Shown piece by piece: positions 45,415 through 55,200 of a stretch of DNA of 64,000 bases. The notes below the pieces were generated by a model. It did no database searches. It was not told the origin of the DNA and was given only the letters and a program-made list of their open reading frames with translations. The stretch covers positions 7,175,001 through 7,239,000 of the forward strand of contig NZ_CP159289.1 in NCBI RefSeq assembly GCF_040448675.1. Reading direction: 5' to 3'. Positions within the stretch are counted from its first letter, which is position 1; the number at the start of each line of letters is the position of its first letter. The DNA is from Dyadobacter sp. 676 (GTDB lineage: Bacteria; Bacteroidota; Bacteroidia; Cytophagales; Spirosomataceae). Position numbers and translations under genes: made by a program.

Positions 45415-47322
45415 ATGGTACAGGTTGCACCCAACAGCATCGATGATACGGTTGATGATGTAATATACGACTGTCTGACACCATCGGCTCCTAAAAGCTT
45501 TTTTCTGTTTGCGGGAGCCGGATCTGGGAAAACAAGGTCGCTAGTTAACGTTCTAACAAAATTCAAACTTAACCACGGCAACAGATTTCGTCTGTTGAGA
45601 AAGAAAGTTGCAATCATAACTTACACAAATGCTGCTGCTGACGAAATCACTCATCGACTAGATCATGATGACATATTTGTTGTCAGCACTATCCATAGCT
45701 TTTCCTGGGAACTGGTTAAAAACTTTACGCATGATATACGCTATTGGCTCAAATTCAATCTCAGCGAGGAAATCAAGATTCTTGAGGAGGAGCAATCAAA
45801 AAGCCGAAATCTCAACAACAAGACCTCCATTGCTCGAGCCCTCAGGATCGATTCTAAAAAGAAACGACTAGTGCATCTTGATAACGTAGTGAGGTTCACC
45901 TACAACCCCAATGGAGACAATATTACAAAGGACTCTATAAACCATGCTGAGGTAATCAGTATGACGGCAAGCTTTATTCAGAGTAAGCCGCTGATGCAAG
46001 ACATATTGACATGTAAATTTCCAATAATCTTTGTCGATGAAAGTCAAGATACAAAGAAGGAACTAGTAGATGCGCTGTTTACATTACAACACGCTAAGAG
46101 AGATTGCCTTACACTCGGATTGTTTGGGGATACCATGCAGCGAATCTACTCCGATGGGAAGGAGAACTTAGGCACTGAACTTCCTGCCGACTGGCTTCAA
46201 CCAGCAAAGAAGATGAATCATCGGTCAAGTAAGCGTATTATCAATTTAATCAATGACATTAGAAAGAATGTTGACGATCAGAAACAGATACCAAGGACCG
46301 AGCAAAGAGACGGATATGTTAGATTTTTTATTGCGAAGCGAGGTAGCGATAAATCCGCGATCGAAGAAAATGTGTGCTCGGAAATGGCGTCGGTGACTGC
46401 AGACCAGCTTTGGACGACCGATACTATTGATACAAAGTTCTTAATTCTGGAACACCACATGGCGGCGAATCGCCTATCTTTCATGGAATTCTTTGAACCA
46501 CTCTACAGAGTCGACAGGTTTAAAACTGGATTAATTGACGGTAGTTTATCGAGTATAAGCTTGTTCACTAAAATCATACTTCCTCTGTATGACGCACATA
46601 AACGTGGCGATCAGTTTTCAATAGCAAGGATTGTGAAAGCAAATGCGCCTTCTCTAACGCGAGAGGCCTTGCTAGCAAGTGTGAATCAAGTCGACGAGAT
46701 AGATATGATGGGTAAGAAAGTGCGAAATTTGTTGGACTTGTGGGAAGGAGGCAGAGATCCGAAATTGATTGAAATCGCCAAAGAAGTTTATAACTCATCC
46801 TTGTTTCAAATCTCGGATAATCTTTCTTTGGTTATATCGAAGGAAGCAAGAGTAAACGCATTAGCAAAGGAAAAATTACACGATGCGGCGGACGACGAGG
46901 AGGAAGAAGTAGATGATGATCTGTTAGTCGCGTTGGGAAACGCACTACAGGCCCCATTTTCATGTATCATAAATTATCATAAATACATTTCCGAAAAGTC
47001 GAAGTTTGGAACACATCAAGGTGTCAAGGGATTAGAGTACCCTCGCGTCATGGTAATAATTGATGACGACGAGGCCAGAGGGTTTATGTTCAGCTACGAC
47101 AAATTGTTCGGAACAAAAGATCTTAGCGAAACAGACAAGAAAAATTTAGAAGATCGTAAAGAAAGCGGTATCGACCGGACAAGAAGGCTCTTTTACGTTG
47201 CCTGCAGCCGCGCCAAAGAGAGCCTCGCTATCGTCGCCTATTCAGATAACCCTGAAATGCTAAAAAGCAATATATTGAAATTCGGCTGGTTTCACGCGGG
47301 TGAGGTTTCAGTTATGGAATAA
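45415..47322 (+). CDS. UvrD/PcrA-like helicase (GajB-like)
   Basis: 635 residues of superfamily 1 helicase. Motif I FLFAGAGSGKTRSL, Ia ITYTNAAADEI, II FVDESQDT, III-like GLFGDTMQRIY, V HQGVKGLEYPRVMVI, VI RRLFYVACSRAKESL. It is 30 bp behind the OLD gene, as GajB is behind GajA. In Gabija the helicase is part of the anti-phage complex. It is longer than B. cereus GajB. Confidence 0.88.
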   Translation: MVQVAPNSIDDTVDDVIYDCLTPSAPKSFFLFAGAGSGKTRSLVNVLTKFKLNHGNRFRLLRKKVAIITYTNAAADEITHRLDHDDIFVVSTIHSFSWELVKNFTHDIRYWLKFNLSEEIKILEEEQSKSRNLNNKTSIARALRIDSKKKRLVHLDNVVRFTYNPNGDNITKDSINHAEVISMTASFIQSKPLMQDILTCKFPIIFVDESQDTKKELVDALFTLQHAKRDCLTLGLFGDTMQRIYSDGKENLGTELPADWLQPAKKMNHRSSKRIINLINDIRKNVDDQKQIPRTEQRDGYVRFFIAKRGSDKSAIEENVCSEMASVTADQLWTTDTIDTKFLILEHHMAANRLSFMEFFEPLYRVDRFKTGLIDGSLSSISLFTKIILPLYDAHKRGDQFSIARIVKANAPSLTREALLASVNQVDEIDMMGKKVRNLLDLWEGGRDPKLIEIAKEVYNSSLFQISDNLSLVISKEARVNALAKEKLHDAADDEEEEVDDDLLVALGNALQAPFSCIINYHKYISEKSKFGTHQGVKGLEYPRVMVIIDDDEARGFMFSYDKLFGTKDLSETDKKNLEDRKESGIDRTRRLFYVACSRAKESLAIVAYSDNPEMLKSNILKFGWFHAGEVSVME

Positions 47323-47852
47323 ATTATGGGTCTGCCCTTCACGCTCGTTAAAATGAAATAGTAGTGCTTTGTCATAGTCGGCCATACGGCAGTCCTCGGA
47401 ACGCAGCAATAGATTACAACCGAACATGTGATGCCTACATTCGTTTTACTTGGCCCGAAGGCTAACTATTCTTTCTGAATCAGCCATTAAAAATCGTTCC
47501 AAACAGGCCAAACCGGTTTGCCAACAAGGATCTTTCGGTTGCAGTCGTGAAAACATAGTCGCTTTACGCTGCGCATTAATATTTATCACCGTCGGTCTGT
47601 ACCAAGATCAGGAGCCTGATGCCCACGTTCTTCCTCAGCACACGGGCAAACCGGACGGTCAGGTACCTTGGATTGTCGTACACACCGACGCATTCCAACA
47701 AATTGTGTTCGCGGCTGAAGGCCAATATGAAGTCTGCAAATTGCCTGACCTGGATGTCAGCCCGACTAGCCATTATGCGTCTCAAGCATGACTTTTCGTG
47801 CCAATAAGATTATTGATGGTGATGGCAGCTCATTCTACTTCGCCAGAGCAAC
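47323..47852. other. Stretch with decayed coding remains before the IS66 elements
   Basis: About 530 bp. On the minus strand 47576-47785 is open for 69 residues (…ECVGVYDNPRYLTVRF…, …RKNVGIRLLILVQTDGDKY) and reads like part of a gene, but I cannot name it; it could be a transposase remnant. No repeats or RNA genes are seen. It is likely scrap DNA between insertions. Confidence 0.4.
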
Positions 47853-47924
47853 GTATCCGGCCTATCAAGTGCATATTTTTTAGCAGCGGCCGCCTGATTA
47901 CTTTTGGCAAAAACATAACGCATT

Positions 47925-48203
47925 ATGGATCAGTCAGAAGAAATGTTCAAATTAGTGAGACAATGGCGTAAAAGTGGCCTGAGCCAAAGTGAATTCTGCA
48001 AGTTGCACGGCATGACAGTAGCTAAATTTGGCTATTGGGTCGGAAAGGAAAAGTTGGTTGAAAAAGCGACGGGTTTTGTTCGTATATCCGCCCAGCGTTC
48101 GGCCATGGACAATGCTTATGAAGTCATTTATCCAAATGGCGTGCAGGTAAATTATCAGGGCGGTGATCTGACGGTGCTCTCTGAGTTGATCCGGCTTTAC
48201 TAA
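47925..48203 (+). CDS. tnpA: IS66 accessory protein TnpA (copy A)
   Basis: 92 residues, HTH-like N-terminus (VRQWRKSGLSQSEFCKLHGM). Typical first gene of IS66 elements. It ends where the next gene starts. Confidence 0.85.
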   Translation: MDQSEEMFKLVRQWRKSGLSQSEFCKLHGMTVAKFGYWVGKEKLVEKATGFVRISAQRSAMDNAYEVIYPNGVQVNYQGGDLTVLSELIRLY

Positions 48204-48547
48204 TGTTTAGTCTGGGTTCATCCCACCAATATTATCTGTACCGAGGCGATTGCGATATGCGTAAAGGTTTTGATGGACTCTGTGGCCTGGTGGATTCCGA
48301 GTTAGGTAGAGTGGCCACCAGTGGCGAAGTTTTTATCTTTCTTAACCGAAGACGGACCCATCTTAAAATGCTGCATTGGGAGCCGGGAGGCTTTGTACTT
48401 TATTATAAAAGACTGGAAAGTGGCACCTTTCCCTCCCCTAAAAAACAGGCAACCGGAAGTATTTCTTGGAGCGAACTGGTGCTGATGATCGAAGGAATCC
48501 AGGTACTGAAAAGCAGTCGTAGAAAGCGTTTTATTTTACAGCAATAA
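48203..48547 (+). CDS. tnpB: IS66 accessory protein TnpB (copy A)
   Basis: 114 residues, IS66 Orf2 signature DMRKGFDGLCGLV and FIFLNRRRTHLKMLHWEPGGFVLYYKRLE. Required with TnpA for transposition of IS66 elements. Confidence 0.9.
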   Translation: MFSLGSSHQYYLYRGDCDMRKGFDGLCGLVDSELGRVATSGEVFIFLNRRRTHLKMLHWEPGGFVLYYKRLESGTFPSPKKQATGSISWSELVLMIEGIQVLKSSRRKRFILQQ

Positions 48548-48591
48548 GTGCTTTTGCTAGCTTTAAAGGCTGTTTTTCCGTACTTTTAAGT

Positions 48592-48849
48592 ATGCAAAAT
48601 GCCCCGCTGGAAACGCTGGATAAAGACCAATTGCTCGCTCTTTTAAAAGAACGGGATCAGCAGATATCGGGTTTAACCCAGCAGAACGCATACCTGGAAT
48701 CTCAGGTAGAGATGTACAAACGGATGCAGTTCGGTCAAAAGCGTGAACGCTTTGAAGGAGATCCGGCCCAGATTGCGCTTCCCTTTGAAGCTCCTAGCGA
48801 ACAGGCTGCTGCACAAGAAGAAATTCTGCATGAAAAAATCAGCTACATC
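48592..48849 (+). pseudogene. tnpC: IS66 transposase TnpC fragment (copy A)
   Basis: N-terminal coiled-coil region of TnpC, the same as the first ~86 residues of copy B, cut at ISYI by the inserted copy B. The remaining ~415 residues are absent, so it is inactive. Confidence 0.85.
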
Positions 48850-48865
48850 GTATCCGGCCTATCAA

Positions 48866-50374
48866 CTACGTATTTGTTAATTGGTGAACCTTGTTAAAGT
48901 GTTGCGGATACAGGTCAGTGATGTTTTTATGATTGATTGTGGAGATGTTTAGTAGAGTGTTTTTTAGCCAATTGTAGGGATTGACGTTGTGTTTTTTGCA
49001 GATAGCAAAGAAGGAGTAGATCATAGCAGCCCGCTGTGCTGCTTCGTGTGAGCCAGCGAATAAATAGTTTTTCCGGCCCAGGGCCAACGGGCGTATAGAA
49101 TTTTCAATTTGATTATTATCGATCAACAGATTTCCGTCGTATAAGTAGGCACTGAGTGCATCCCAACGGCCGTAACTGTACTGCATCGCCTTTCCGATCT
49201 GGCTTTTTGGGAGCGTACTTTTAATTTGTTCGAAGATCCATTTGCCCAGCTCGTTGATAACTGGAAGGGATTCTGTTAGCCGCAGCTCTTTGATTTCAAC
49301 AGCATCCAGCATCAGTTGGCGGGCTTTCCGCTCCACAGCGTACAGTTGCTGGATCATCGATAGTGCTTTTTGCGCCCTGGTTTTGTCGTTGTCCAGGGCC
49401 CGTTCAAATTCCCGACGCGCATGCGCCCAGCAAGCAAGATGGATAACATCTTTCCGCTTCCCATGCTTTTCATAAACTGCGTAGCCGTCCGTCTGTAGAT
49501 AGCCCTTAAAGCTTTCCAACATCGTCTTCGCTCCTGCTGAGCCTCTTGTCGGTTGGTAATCAAAGAGAACGACATCATCCAAAGGGCTGTGGTAGACCCA
49601 ATAGTATCCCTGATGGCAAGCGCCTTTCTTGTCAGTTTCCAGTACTTTAATCGGACTTTCATCCACCTGCCAATAGCCCTTCGATTTCATATCAAAGACC
49701 AGTTGCTCATAAAGCGGTTCCAGCTTGATCAGCGCTTCTTTGGTCCATCCTTCAAGTGTTGAAGATGCGATCTGGATATTTTCCCTGGCAAAACGCTGCT
49801 TCTGCCGGTAAAGTGGAAGGTGGTCTTGGTATTTATCGGTTAAAATGCTAGCCAGCAGTCCCGCAGATGGTATTCCTTTGTCGATGACCCGCTCGGGAAG
49901 TTGACCGATTCTGACCCCTTCACCATTTTTGGGTGCATATTTATAGCGTATATATCTTTTGATCAAAAAGCGTGCGGGTTCGTAATCCAGCTCTTCAGTA
50001 ACTTCCTTGCCGATACATACCATTTCAGAAAGATCACCGGCAGGATAAATCTCGATCTCTTCGACGGGTAAATGAGAAGGCAGTGCTGCACGGCCCTTAT
50101 GGTTTGGCCTTTTACGGATGTAGCTGATTTTTTCATGCAGAATTTCTTCTTGTGCAGCAGCCTGTTCGCTAGGAGCTTCAAAGGGAAGCGCAATCTGGGC
50201 CGGATCTCCTTCAAAGCGTTCACGCTTTTGACCGAACTGCATCCGTTTGTACATCTCTACCTGAGATTCCAGGTATGCGTTCTGCTGGGTTAAACCCGAT
50301 ATCTGCTGATCCCGTTCTTTTAAAAGAGCGAGCAATTGGTCTTTATCCAGCGTTTCCAGCGGGGCATTTTGCAT
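48866..50374 (-). CDS. tnpC: IS66 transposase TnpC (copy B)
   Basis: 502 residues: N-terminal leucine-rich coiled coil, a short zinc-binding/IS66 linker region, and the DDE catalytic domain (YWQVDESPIKVLE, DGYAVYE, and IENSIRPLALGRKNYLFAGS with the last acid). Length is complete. Confidence 0.93.
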   Translation of the reverse strand: MQNAPLETLDKDQLLALLKERDQQISGLTQQNAYLESQVEMYKRMQFGQKRERFEGDPAQIALPFEAPSEQAAAQEEILHEKISYIRKRPNHKGRAALPSHLPVEEIEIYPAGDLSEMVCIGKEVTEELDYEPARFLIKRYIRYKYAPKNGEGVRIGQLPERVIDKGIPSAGLLASILTDKYQDHLPLYRQKQRFARENIQIASSTLEGWTKEALIKLEPLYEQLVFDMKSKGYWQVDESPIKVLETDKKGACHQGYYWVYHSPLDDVVLFDYQPTRGSAGAKTMLESFKGYLQTDGYAVYEKHGKRKDVIHLACWAHARREFERALDNDKTRAQKALSMIQQLYAVERKARQLMLDAVEIKELRLTESLPVINELGKWIFEQIKSTLPKSQIGKAMQYSYGRWDALSAYLYDGNLLIDNNQIENSIRPLALGRKNYLFAGSHEAAQRAAMIYSFFAICKKHNVNPYNWLKNTLLNISTINHKNITDLYPQHFNKVHQLTNT

Positions 50375-50418
50375 ACTTAAAAGTACGGAAAAACAGCCTT
50401 TAAAGCTAGCAAAAGCAC

Positions 50419-50763
50419 TTATTGCTGTAAAATAAAACGCTTTCTACGACTGCTTTTCAGTACCTGGATTCCTTCGATCATCAGCACCAGTTCGCTCCAA
50501 GAAATACTTCCGGTTGCCTGTTTTTTAGGGGAGGGAAAGGTGCCACTTTCCAGTCTTTTATAATAAAGTACAAAGCCTCCCGGCTCCCAATGCAGCATTT
50601 TAAGATGGGTCCGTCTTCGGTTAAGAAAGATAAAAACTTCGCCACTGGTGGCCACTCTACCTAACTCGGAATCCACCAGGCCACAGAGTCCATCAAAACC
50701 TTTACGCATATCGCAATCGCCTCGGTACAGATAATATTGGTGGGATGAACCCAGACTAAACAT
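50419..50763 (-). CDS. tnpB: IS66 accessory protein TnpB (copy B)
   Basis: Identical in translation to the protein of copy A (48203-48547). Confidence 0.9.
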   Translation of the reverse strand: MFSLGSSHQYYLYRGDCDMRKGFDGLCGLVDSELGRVATSGEVFIFLNRRRTHLKMLHWEPGGFVLYYKRLESGTFPSPKKQATGSISWSELVLMIEGIQVLKSSRRKRFILQQ

Positions 50764-51041
50764 TAGTAAAGCCGGATCAACTCAGAGAGCACCGTCAGAT
50801 CACCGCCCTGATAATTTACCTGCACGCCATTTGGATAAATGACTTCATAAGCATTGTCCATGGCCGAACGCTGGGCGGATATACGAACAAAACCCGTCGC
50901 TTTTTCAACCAACTTTTCCTTTCCGACCCAATAGCCAAATTTAGCTACTGTCATGCCGTGCAACTTGCAGAATTCACTTTGGCTCAGGCCACTTTTACGC
51001 CATTGTCTCACTAATTTGAACATTTCTTCTGACTGATCCAT
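50763..51041 (-). CDS. tnpA: IS66 accessory protein TnpA (copy B)
   Basis: Identical in translation to the protein of copy A (47925-48203); overlaps TnpB by one base. Confidence 0.85.
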   Translation of the reverse strand: MDQSEEMFKLVRQWRKSGLSQSEFCKLHGMTVAKFGYWVGKEKLVEKATGFVRISAQRSAMDNAYEVIYPNGVQVNYQGGDLTVLSELIRLY

Positions 51042-51208
51042 AATGCGTTATGTTTTTGCCAAAAGTAATCAGGCGGCCGCTGCTAAAAAATATGCACTTG
51101 ATAGGCCGGATACATTTGTTGATGCAAATTAACAAGTTCTTTCTCCAGGTTAAATCATTCAGTGTGCTGTTTCCTAAGGTGGTTGAAGTATGATTGAAAG
51201 TCTTCAAT

Positions 51209-51303
51209 TATTTCTTTGGACAAACACTTGTTCGATACTTGTCATTAAGTGCTTCAATATATGGGTTATCCGTCGGTTCTCCGCCTGAGCTAAACGTTGA
51301 CAA
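51209..51303 (-). pseudogene. IS3-type transposase fragment
   Basis: The minus strand reads STFSSGGEPTDNPYIEALNDKYR, the conserved DDE-region end of IS3-family OrfB (…G.P.DNA..E.FN…). Only this short piece remains, between the IS66 element and the HlyD-type gene. Confidence 0.6.
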
Positions 51304-51325
51304 TATCCGCCTCGCCTAATATCCA

Positions 51326-52672
51326 TTAAAAGTTGCCGGGCCGGAAAGTGGCAAAGAGCCTTTGCAATAAATTTCTATCGGAAGTAATAATTTCTGCACT
51401 GCCCTTCATTCCATTCCTGAAAGGTAATTGATGGCCATGCTTGGTCACAAGCTTGTTGGGTAGTGTGACGTAGCCCCAAAAAGCGCTGTCGCTACCAGGA
51501 GTGATGGAAAGTTTTGCGAGGGATCCCTCAAGAATACCATATTCTCGAAATGGATAGCCGTCAAGTTTTATTAAGACCGTTTGCCCCTCGCGCAATTTAC
51601 CTAGGTTTGGCTGAGGCAACTTGACTAATCCGAGGTACTTACCATGTAAAGGTTCTACCGTCATCAATTCTTGACCTGCATTTAGAAATTGACGCTCCTG
51701 CCATGGCTCTGAAAATGATATTTTCCCATCGACTGGTACAAATATTAAATATTTATTTTTCCAAGTTTGAATAGAACTTTTCAATGTCTGAATCGATTGA
51801 TGAAAGCTTAGCTTCTGGCTTCTGACCGTAGCATCGAGTTCGAGAAGCTCTTTTTGTTTGAGTTTTCGGGCTGACTGGTTTTGTATCTTTGCTGACTTTA
51901 AGCTTTTGACCGGCATCTCCCGAGCTAATAATTTTGCTCTTTCCTTCATAAAATCTACACTAGAAATGACTTTATTATCATGTAACTTAGATTGTATCCT
52001 AAATTCATCTGCCGCGAGCTCCAGATCTTGATTTTGTATTGTTAATTGCTCATTAATCAGCTCGTCCATCTGAGTTAGGTCATTTTGGTCCTCAATTAAC
52101 AAATGCCGTTTTTGCGTGTAGTAGCCATCAGCTAAAACCGCCTGTAATTTTAAAAGCTCTTGATGAAAAGTTTGAAAGTCTAACTGAATTTCGCCCAAGG
52201 TGTCAAAAGTACTCAAAACCAAAACATTTAGCTTTTCCCAATCACCTGTCATAATGAGTCGATAAACGTCGTCGATCTGCTCCTCTAGTCTTAGAATTTG
52301 TTTGGGATTTCCAGTACTTTCCGAGTATCCAATAATCTGCCCCCGTTTTACTAACTCTCCATCCGCTACCGATAATTTTTCTAGCCTTCCTTCTGTTCTA
52401 ACAACGACCCGTCTGGGAGCATTGGCTGAAGAGAGTAGAAAAGGTGCGGTAATTACATCAGGATAACGGATCCACCACATGGCGGTGAATAGTAATAATA
52501 TTAATAAGATAAACATCGTATTGCCCCAAAGAATAAGCCAATGCGGGGGGCGTCCCAGGACAGCTTGCATCTTTACCGAATGTTCGGGCAACCTCTCAAT
52601 ATGATGTTCCTCAAGCTGCCTACTTTGCTCTTCCGATGATGTAAAATCTTTTGGATAAACGATACCATTCAC
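51326..52672 (-). CDS. HlyD-type membrane-fusion adaptor
   Basis: 448 residues. A single N-terminal membrane span (WLILWGNTMFILLILLLFTA), then a lipoyl-like beta domain half (VVVRTEGRLEKLSVADGELVKRGQIIGY), a long coiled coil (about 130-300), and the second beta half and barrel (LIFVPVDGKISFSEPWQERQFLNAGQELMTVE). Such adaptors join C39-type ABC exporters to an outer-membrane channel. It is the last gene of the peptide operon, 5 bp behind the ABC gene. No TolC is in the window. Confidence 0.9.
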   Translation of the reverse strand: MNGIVYPKDFTSSEEQSRQLEEHHIERLPEHSVKMQAVLGRPPHWLILWGNTMFILLILLLFTAMWWIRYPDVITAPFLLSSANAPRRVVVRTEGRLEKLSVADGELVKRGQIIGYSESTGNPKQILRLEEQIDDVYRLIMTGDWEKLNVLVLSTFDTLGEIQLDFQTFHQELLKLQAVLADGYYTQKRHLLIEDQNDLTQMDELINEQLTIQNQDLELAADEFRIQSKLHDNKVISSVDFMKERAKLLAREMPVKSLKSAKIQNQSARKLKQKELLELDATVRSQKLSFHQSIQTLKSSIQTWKNKYLIFVPVDGKISFSEPWQERQFLNAGQELMTVEPLHGKYLGLVKLPQPNLGKLREGQTVLIKLDGYPFREYGILEGSLAKLSITPGSDSAFWGYVTLPNKLVTKHGHQLPFRNGMKGSAEIITSDRNLLQRLFATFRPGNF

Positions 52673-52677
52673 AATTT

Positions 52678-55047
52678 CTATACAGCTAACTCTAATTGGT
52701 TACTTACTAATTCAAAATACTTACCCTGTCTTGCAACTAGCTCAGAATGGGTGCCGGTTTCAACAACCTGGCCTCCTTCAAGTACAATAATCTGGTCTGC
52801 ATGCTTTACCGTACTTAAACGATGAGCGACCACAACAACTGTCCTTCCCTTAAAAAACTCCTCCAATTTCCTTACAATCATCGCCTCATTGTTGGCATCG
52901 AGCGAATTGGTGGCCTCGTCAAACAACAATAAGCTTGGATCTTTATAAACCGACCGCGCAATCAAAATTCTCTGTCGTTGTCCTTGACTCAGCCCTTTGC
53001 CTGCTGCACCAATAATTGTAAAATATCCTTGTGGTTGCGACTCAATAAATTCATGGATATTGGCAAGCATCGCAGCTTGGCGCAACTTTGTCATATCAAC
53101 GACTTCGTCGGCTACAGCAATATTTTTAGCAATCGTATCAGAAAAAATAAATCCATCTTGCATTACTACGCCGCACTGTCGACGCCACGCTCTATGCGAA
53201 ATATTTTTAAGGTCGAGGGCCATCCTATCAAACCCAACATGATTGCTTAGAACTTCTCTTTCACTCGAACTAGTAAATTTACCCTGATTTGATAAGACGA
53301 TCGCGCCCTCATTCGGTTGATAAAATCGGAGCAAAAGCTTTAGCAGGGTGGTCTTACCGCTTCCACTTGTCCCTACAATCGCAGTTGTTTTGCCATAAGG
53401 GATTTTTAAAGTAATATCTTTTAACACTGGCTCATTGCCAGCACCTGGGTAGGCAAAAGTGATATTTTCAAAATTGATATCCTGTGCAATCTCCCAAACC
53501 GTTCGACCAGGCAGGCTTGCGTTCTCTTCGTCAGGGAGCGAATGCACCTCATTAAGCCGTTCTAAACTCATGCGTGCATCTTGCAAAGCTTGGATAAATC
53601 CAATCAACTGTTCAATCGGTGAATTGAATTGGCCTAGGATGTACTGAATGGACATCATCCCACCAATCGTTAGCTGACCATCTAGAACAGCCTTTGCCGC
53701 AAGAAATGTGACTAGCACGTTCTTACCCTGATTGATAAACAAAGCGCCGGCCTGCTGAATTTGGGAAAGAGATAGTGACCTGACGTTCCATTTGAACACG
53801 GTAGTTTGCACGTTCTCCCAGTCCCACCGTTTAGAAATCTCCGCTCCCGACAACTTAATGTCTTGCATTCCCTGAATCAGTTGAATTATCTGGCTCTGAT
53901 TCTTCGATTGTACATCGAAACGTTGTGAATCAATTGTCCTCCGTTTACCTAAAAAAGCAGCAATCCAAAGAGAGTAAATAACAGCCGAGATAATGGCCAC
54001 GGAAAAAATTGATACGTGATAAAAGGCAAGAAGGACCCCAAATACCAGCAGGTTAACAAATGAAAAAAGAATATTGAGAGTTTGTCCCGTTAAGAAAGCT
54101 TCGATTCTGTGATGGTCGCCAATTCTTTGCATGATATCACCAAACTGCTTCACTTCAAAAAATGAAATCGGCAGGTTCATCAGCTTCGCAAGAAATTCAG
54201 ATAAAATAGCAAGGTTGATTCGAGTGCTAATATGCAACAAAATCCAACTTCGGAGAAAATCAACGGACGCAGTTCCGCAAACTAGCGTCATCTGTGCAAC
54301 TAGGACCAAATAAATAAATGGAAGATTTTGTCCATTTATACCAACATCTACAACGGATTGAGCTAGGATAGGCATCAACACCATCAATGCACTTCCAACC
54401 AACATGCCCAGTCCAAGCTGAACCAGTAGCTTTTTGTACTTCCAGAGGTATGAGACAAGTTGACTAAGCTGGAGGCCATTAGCTTTTTCTCCCTCGTCGG
54501 CAAAAAAAGCTTGTGTGGGTTCCACGACCATAGCCAGTCCCTCTTTTCCTAGCTCATTTTCGCCCAACCAGCGCTTCTCGAACTCTTGAAACGTATACTT
54601 CATCAATCCTTGGGCTGGATCGGCGACGTGGAAGATAATTTTTTCGTCATTCAAATTTGACCCTTCGCCGCTTGGTCTGCCTGATCTTGGACTCTCGTCA
54701 TTTCGATGACGCCTCATTAGATTGGGCCATGAACTACCTGATCTCGGTAACTTTTTAGACACCTTGTGTAGGACAACAAAGTGATTCTGCCCCCAATGCA
54801 ACACACAAGGCAAGGGAACCTGCTCAATTAGGACTTTTATCGGAATGCGAACGCCTAAGGAATGAAGCCCGATCGATTCGGCGGCCTCTGAAATGCCCAA
54901 CATTGAGACGCCTTCTCGACTAATTTGTGCCCTTTCCCGAAGTGTTTGTGCTGTGTAATGCTTTCCATAATGCTGTGCAATCATCCGGAGGCATGTTGGG
55001 CCACAATCCATCTGATCAAGCTGTTTAAAAAAAGGGAAAGATTTCAT
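52678..55047 (-). CDS. Peptidase C39-domain ABC exporter
   Basis: 789 residues from ATG 55047. C39 peptidase domain first: nucleophile Cys in QMDCGPTC (about 15), catalytic His in NHFVVLHK, Asp in VADPAQG; between His and Asp is an unusual insertion rich in Arg, Ser and Gly (about 30 residues). Then six membrane spans (about 225-470) and an ABC domain with GTSGSGKTTLLKLL, LSQGQRQRILIARS and LLLFDEATNSLD. It cuts a GG-type leader and exports the core peptide. An upstream in-frame stretch (to 55140) is not part of the family and is left out. Confidence 0.93.
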   Translation of the reverse strand: MKSFPFFKQLDQMDCGPTCLRMIAQHYGKHYTAQTLRERAQISREGVSMLGISEAAESIGLHSLGVRIPIKVLIEQVPLPCVLHWGQNHFVVLHKVSKKLPRSGSSWPNLMRRHRNDESPRSGRPSGEGSNLNDEKIIFHVADPAQGLMKYTFQEFEKRWLGENELGKEGLAMVVEPTQAFFADEGEKANGLQLSQLVSYLWKYKKLLVQLGLGMLVGSALMVLMPILAQSVVDVGINGQNLPFIYLVLVAQMTLVCGTASVDFLRSWILLHISTRINLAILSEFLAKLMNLPISFFEVKQFGDIMQRIGDHHRIEAFLTGQTLNILFSFVNLLVFGVLLAFYHVSIFSVAIISAVIYSLWIAAFLGKRRTIDSQRFDVQSKNQSQIIQLIQGMQDIKLSGAEISKRWDWENVQTTVFKWNVRSLSLSQIQQAGALFINQGKNVLVTFLAAKAVLDGQLTIGGMMSIQYILGQFNSPIEQLIGFIQALQDARMSLERLNEVHSLPDEENASLPGRTVWEIAQDINFENITFAYPGAGNEPVLKDITLKIPYGKTTAIVGTSGSGKTTLLKLLLRFYQPNEGAIVLSNQGKFTSSSEREVLSNHVGFDRMALDLKNISHRAWRRQCGVVMQDGFIFSDTIAKNIAVADEVVDMTKLRQAAMLANIHEFIESQPQGYFTIIGAAGKGLSQGQRQRILIARSVYKDPSLLLFDEATNSLDANNEAMIVRKLEEFFKGRTVVVVAHRLSTVKHADQIIVLEGGQVVETGTHSELVARQGKYFELVSNQLELAV

Positions 55048-55200
55048 TCTAAGTATCAAAATGAACAAACCTACTTCAAGCACCAGATGCAAACATAAGG
55101 TACTTTGTCGAAGTCGAAAGAAATTCTTGTAACCGAGCACTCATACGTCAGGCCGATACGAAAAAGACAACAAGTCTTCCAGAATATCCGCTTAGCCTGA

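Larger units (their letters stand above)
47853..48849 (+). mobile_element. IS66-family element, copy A, truncated
   Basis: Left end GTATCCGGCCTATCAA, two accessory genes and the first ~84 codons of the large transposase gene. The element stops where copy B begins (48850). The rest of the large gene is not found on the other side of copy B. Confidence 0.88.
48850..51113 (-). mobile_element. IS66-family element, copy B, complete
   Basis: 2264 bp with inverted ends GTATCCGGCCTATCAA and TTGATAGGCCGGATAC, all three genes intact, opposite in orientation to copy A. Copies A and B therefore form an inverted repeat of nearly 1 kb. No 8-bp target duplication is visible (GCTACATC on the left, ATTTGTTG on the right), so there was recombination or deletion after insertion. 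Confidence 0.92.
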
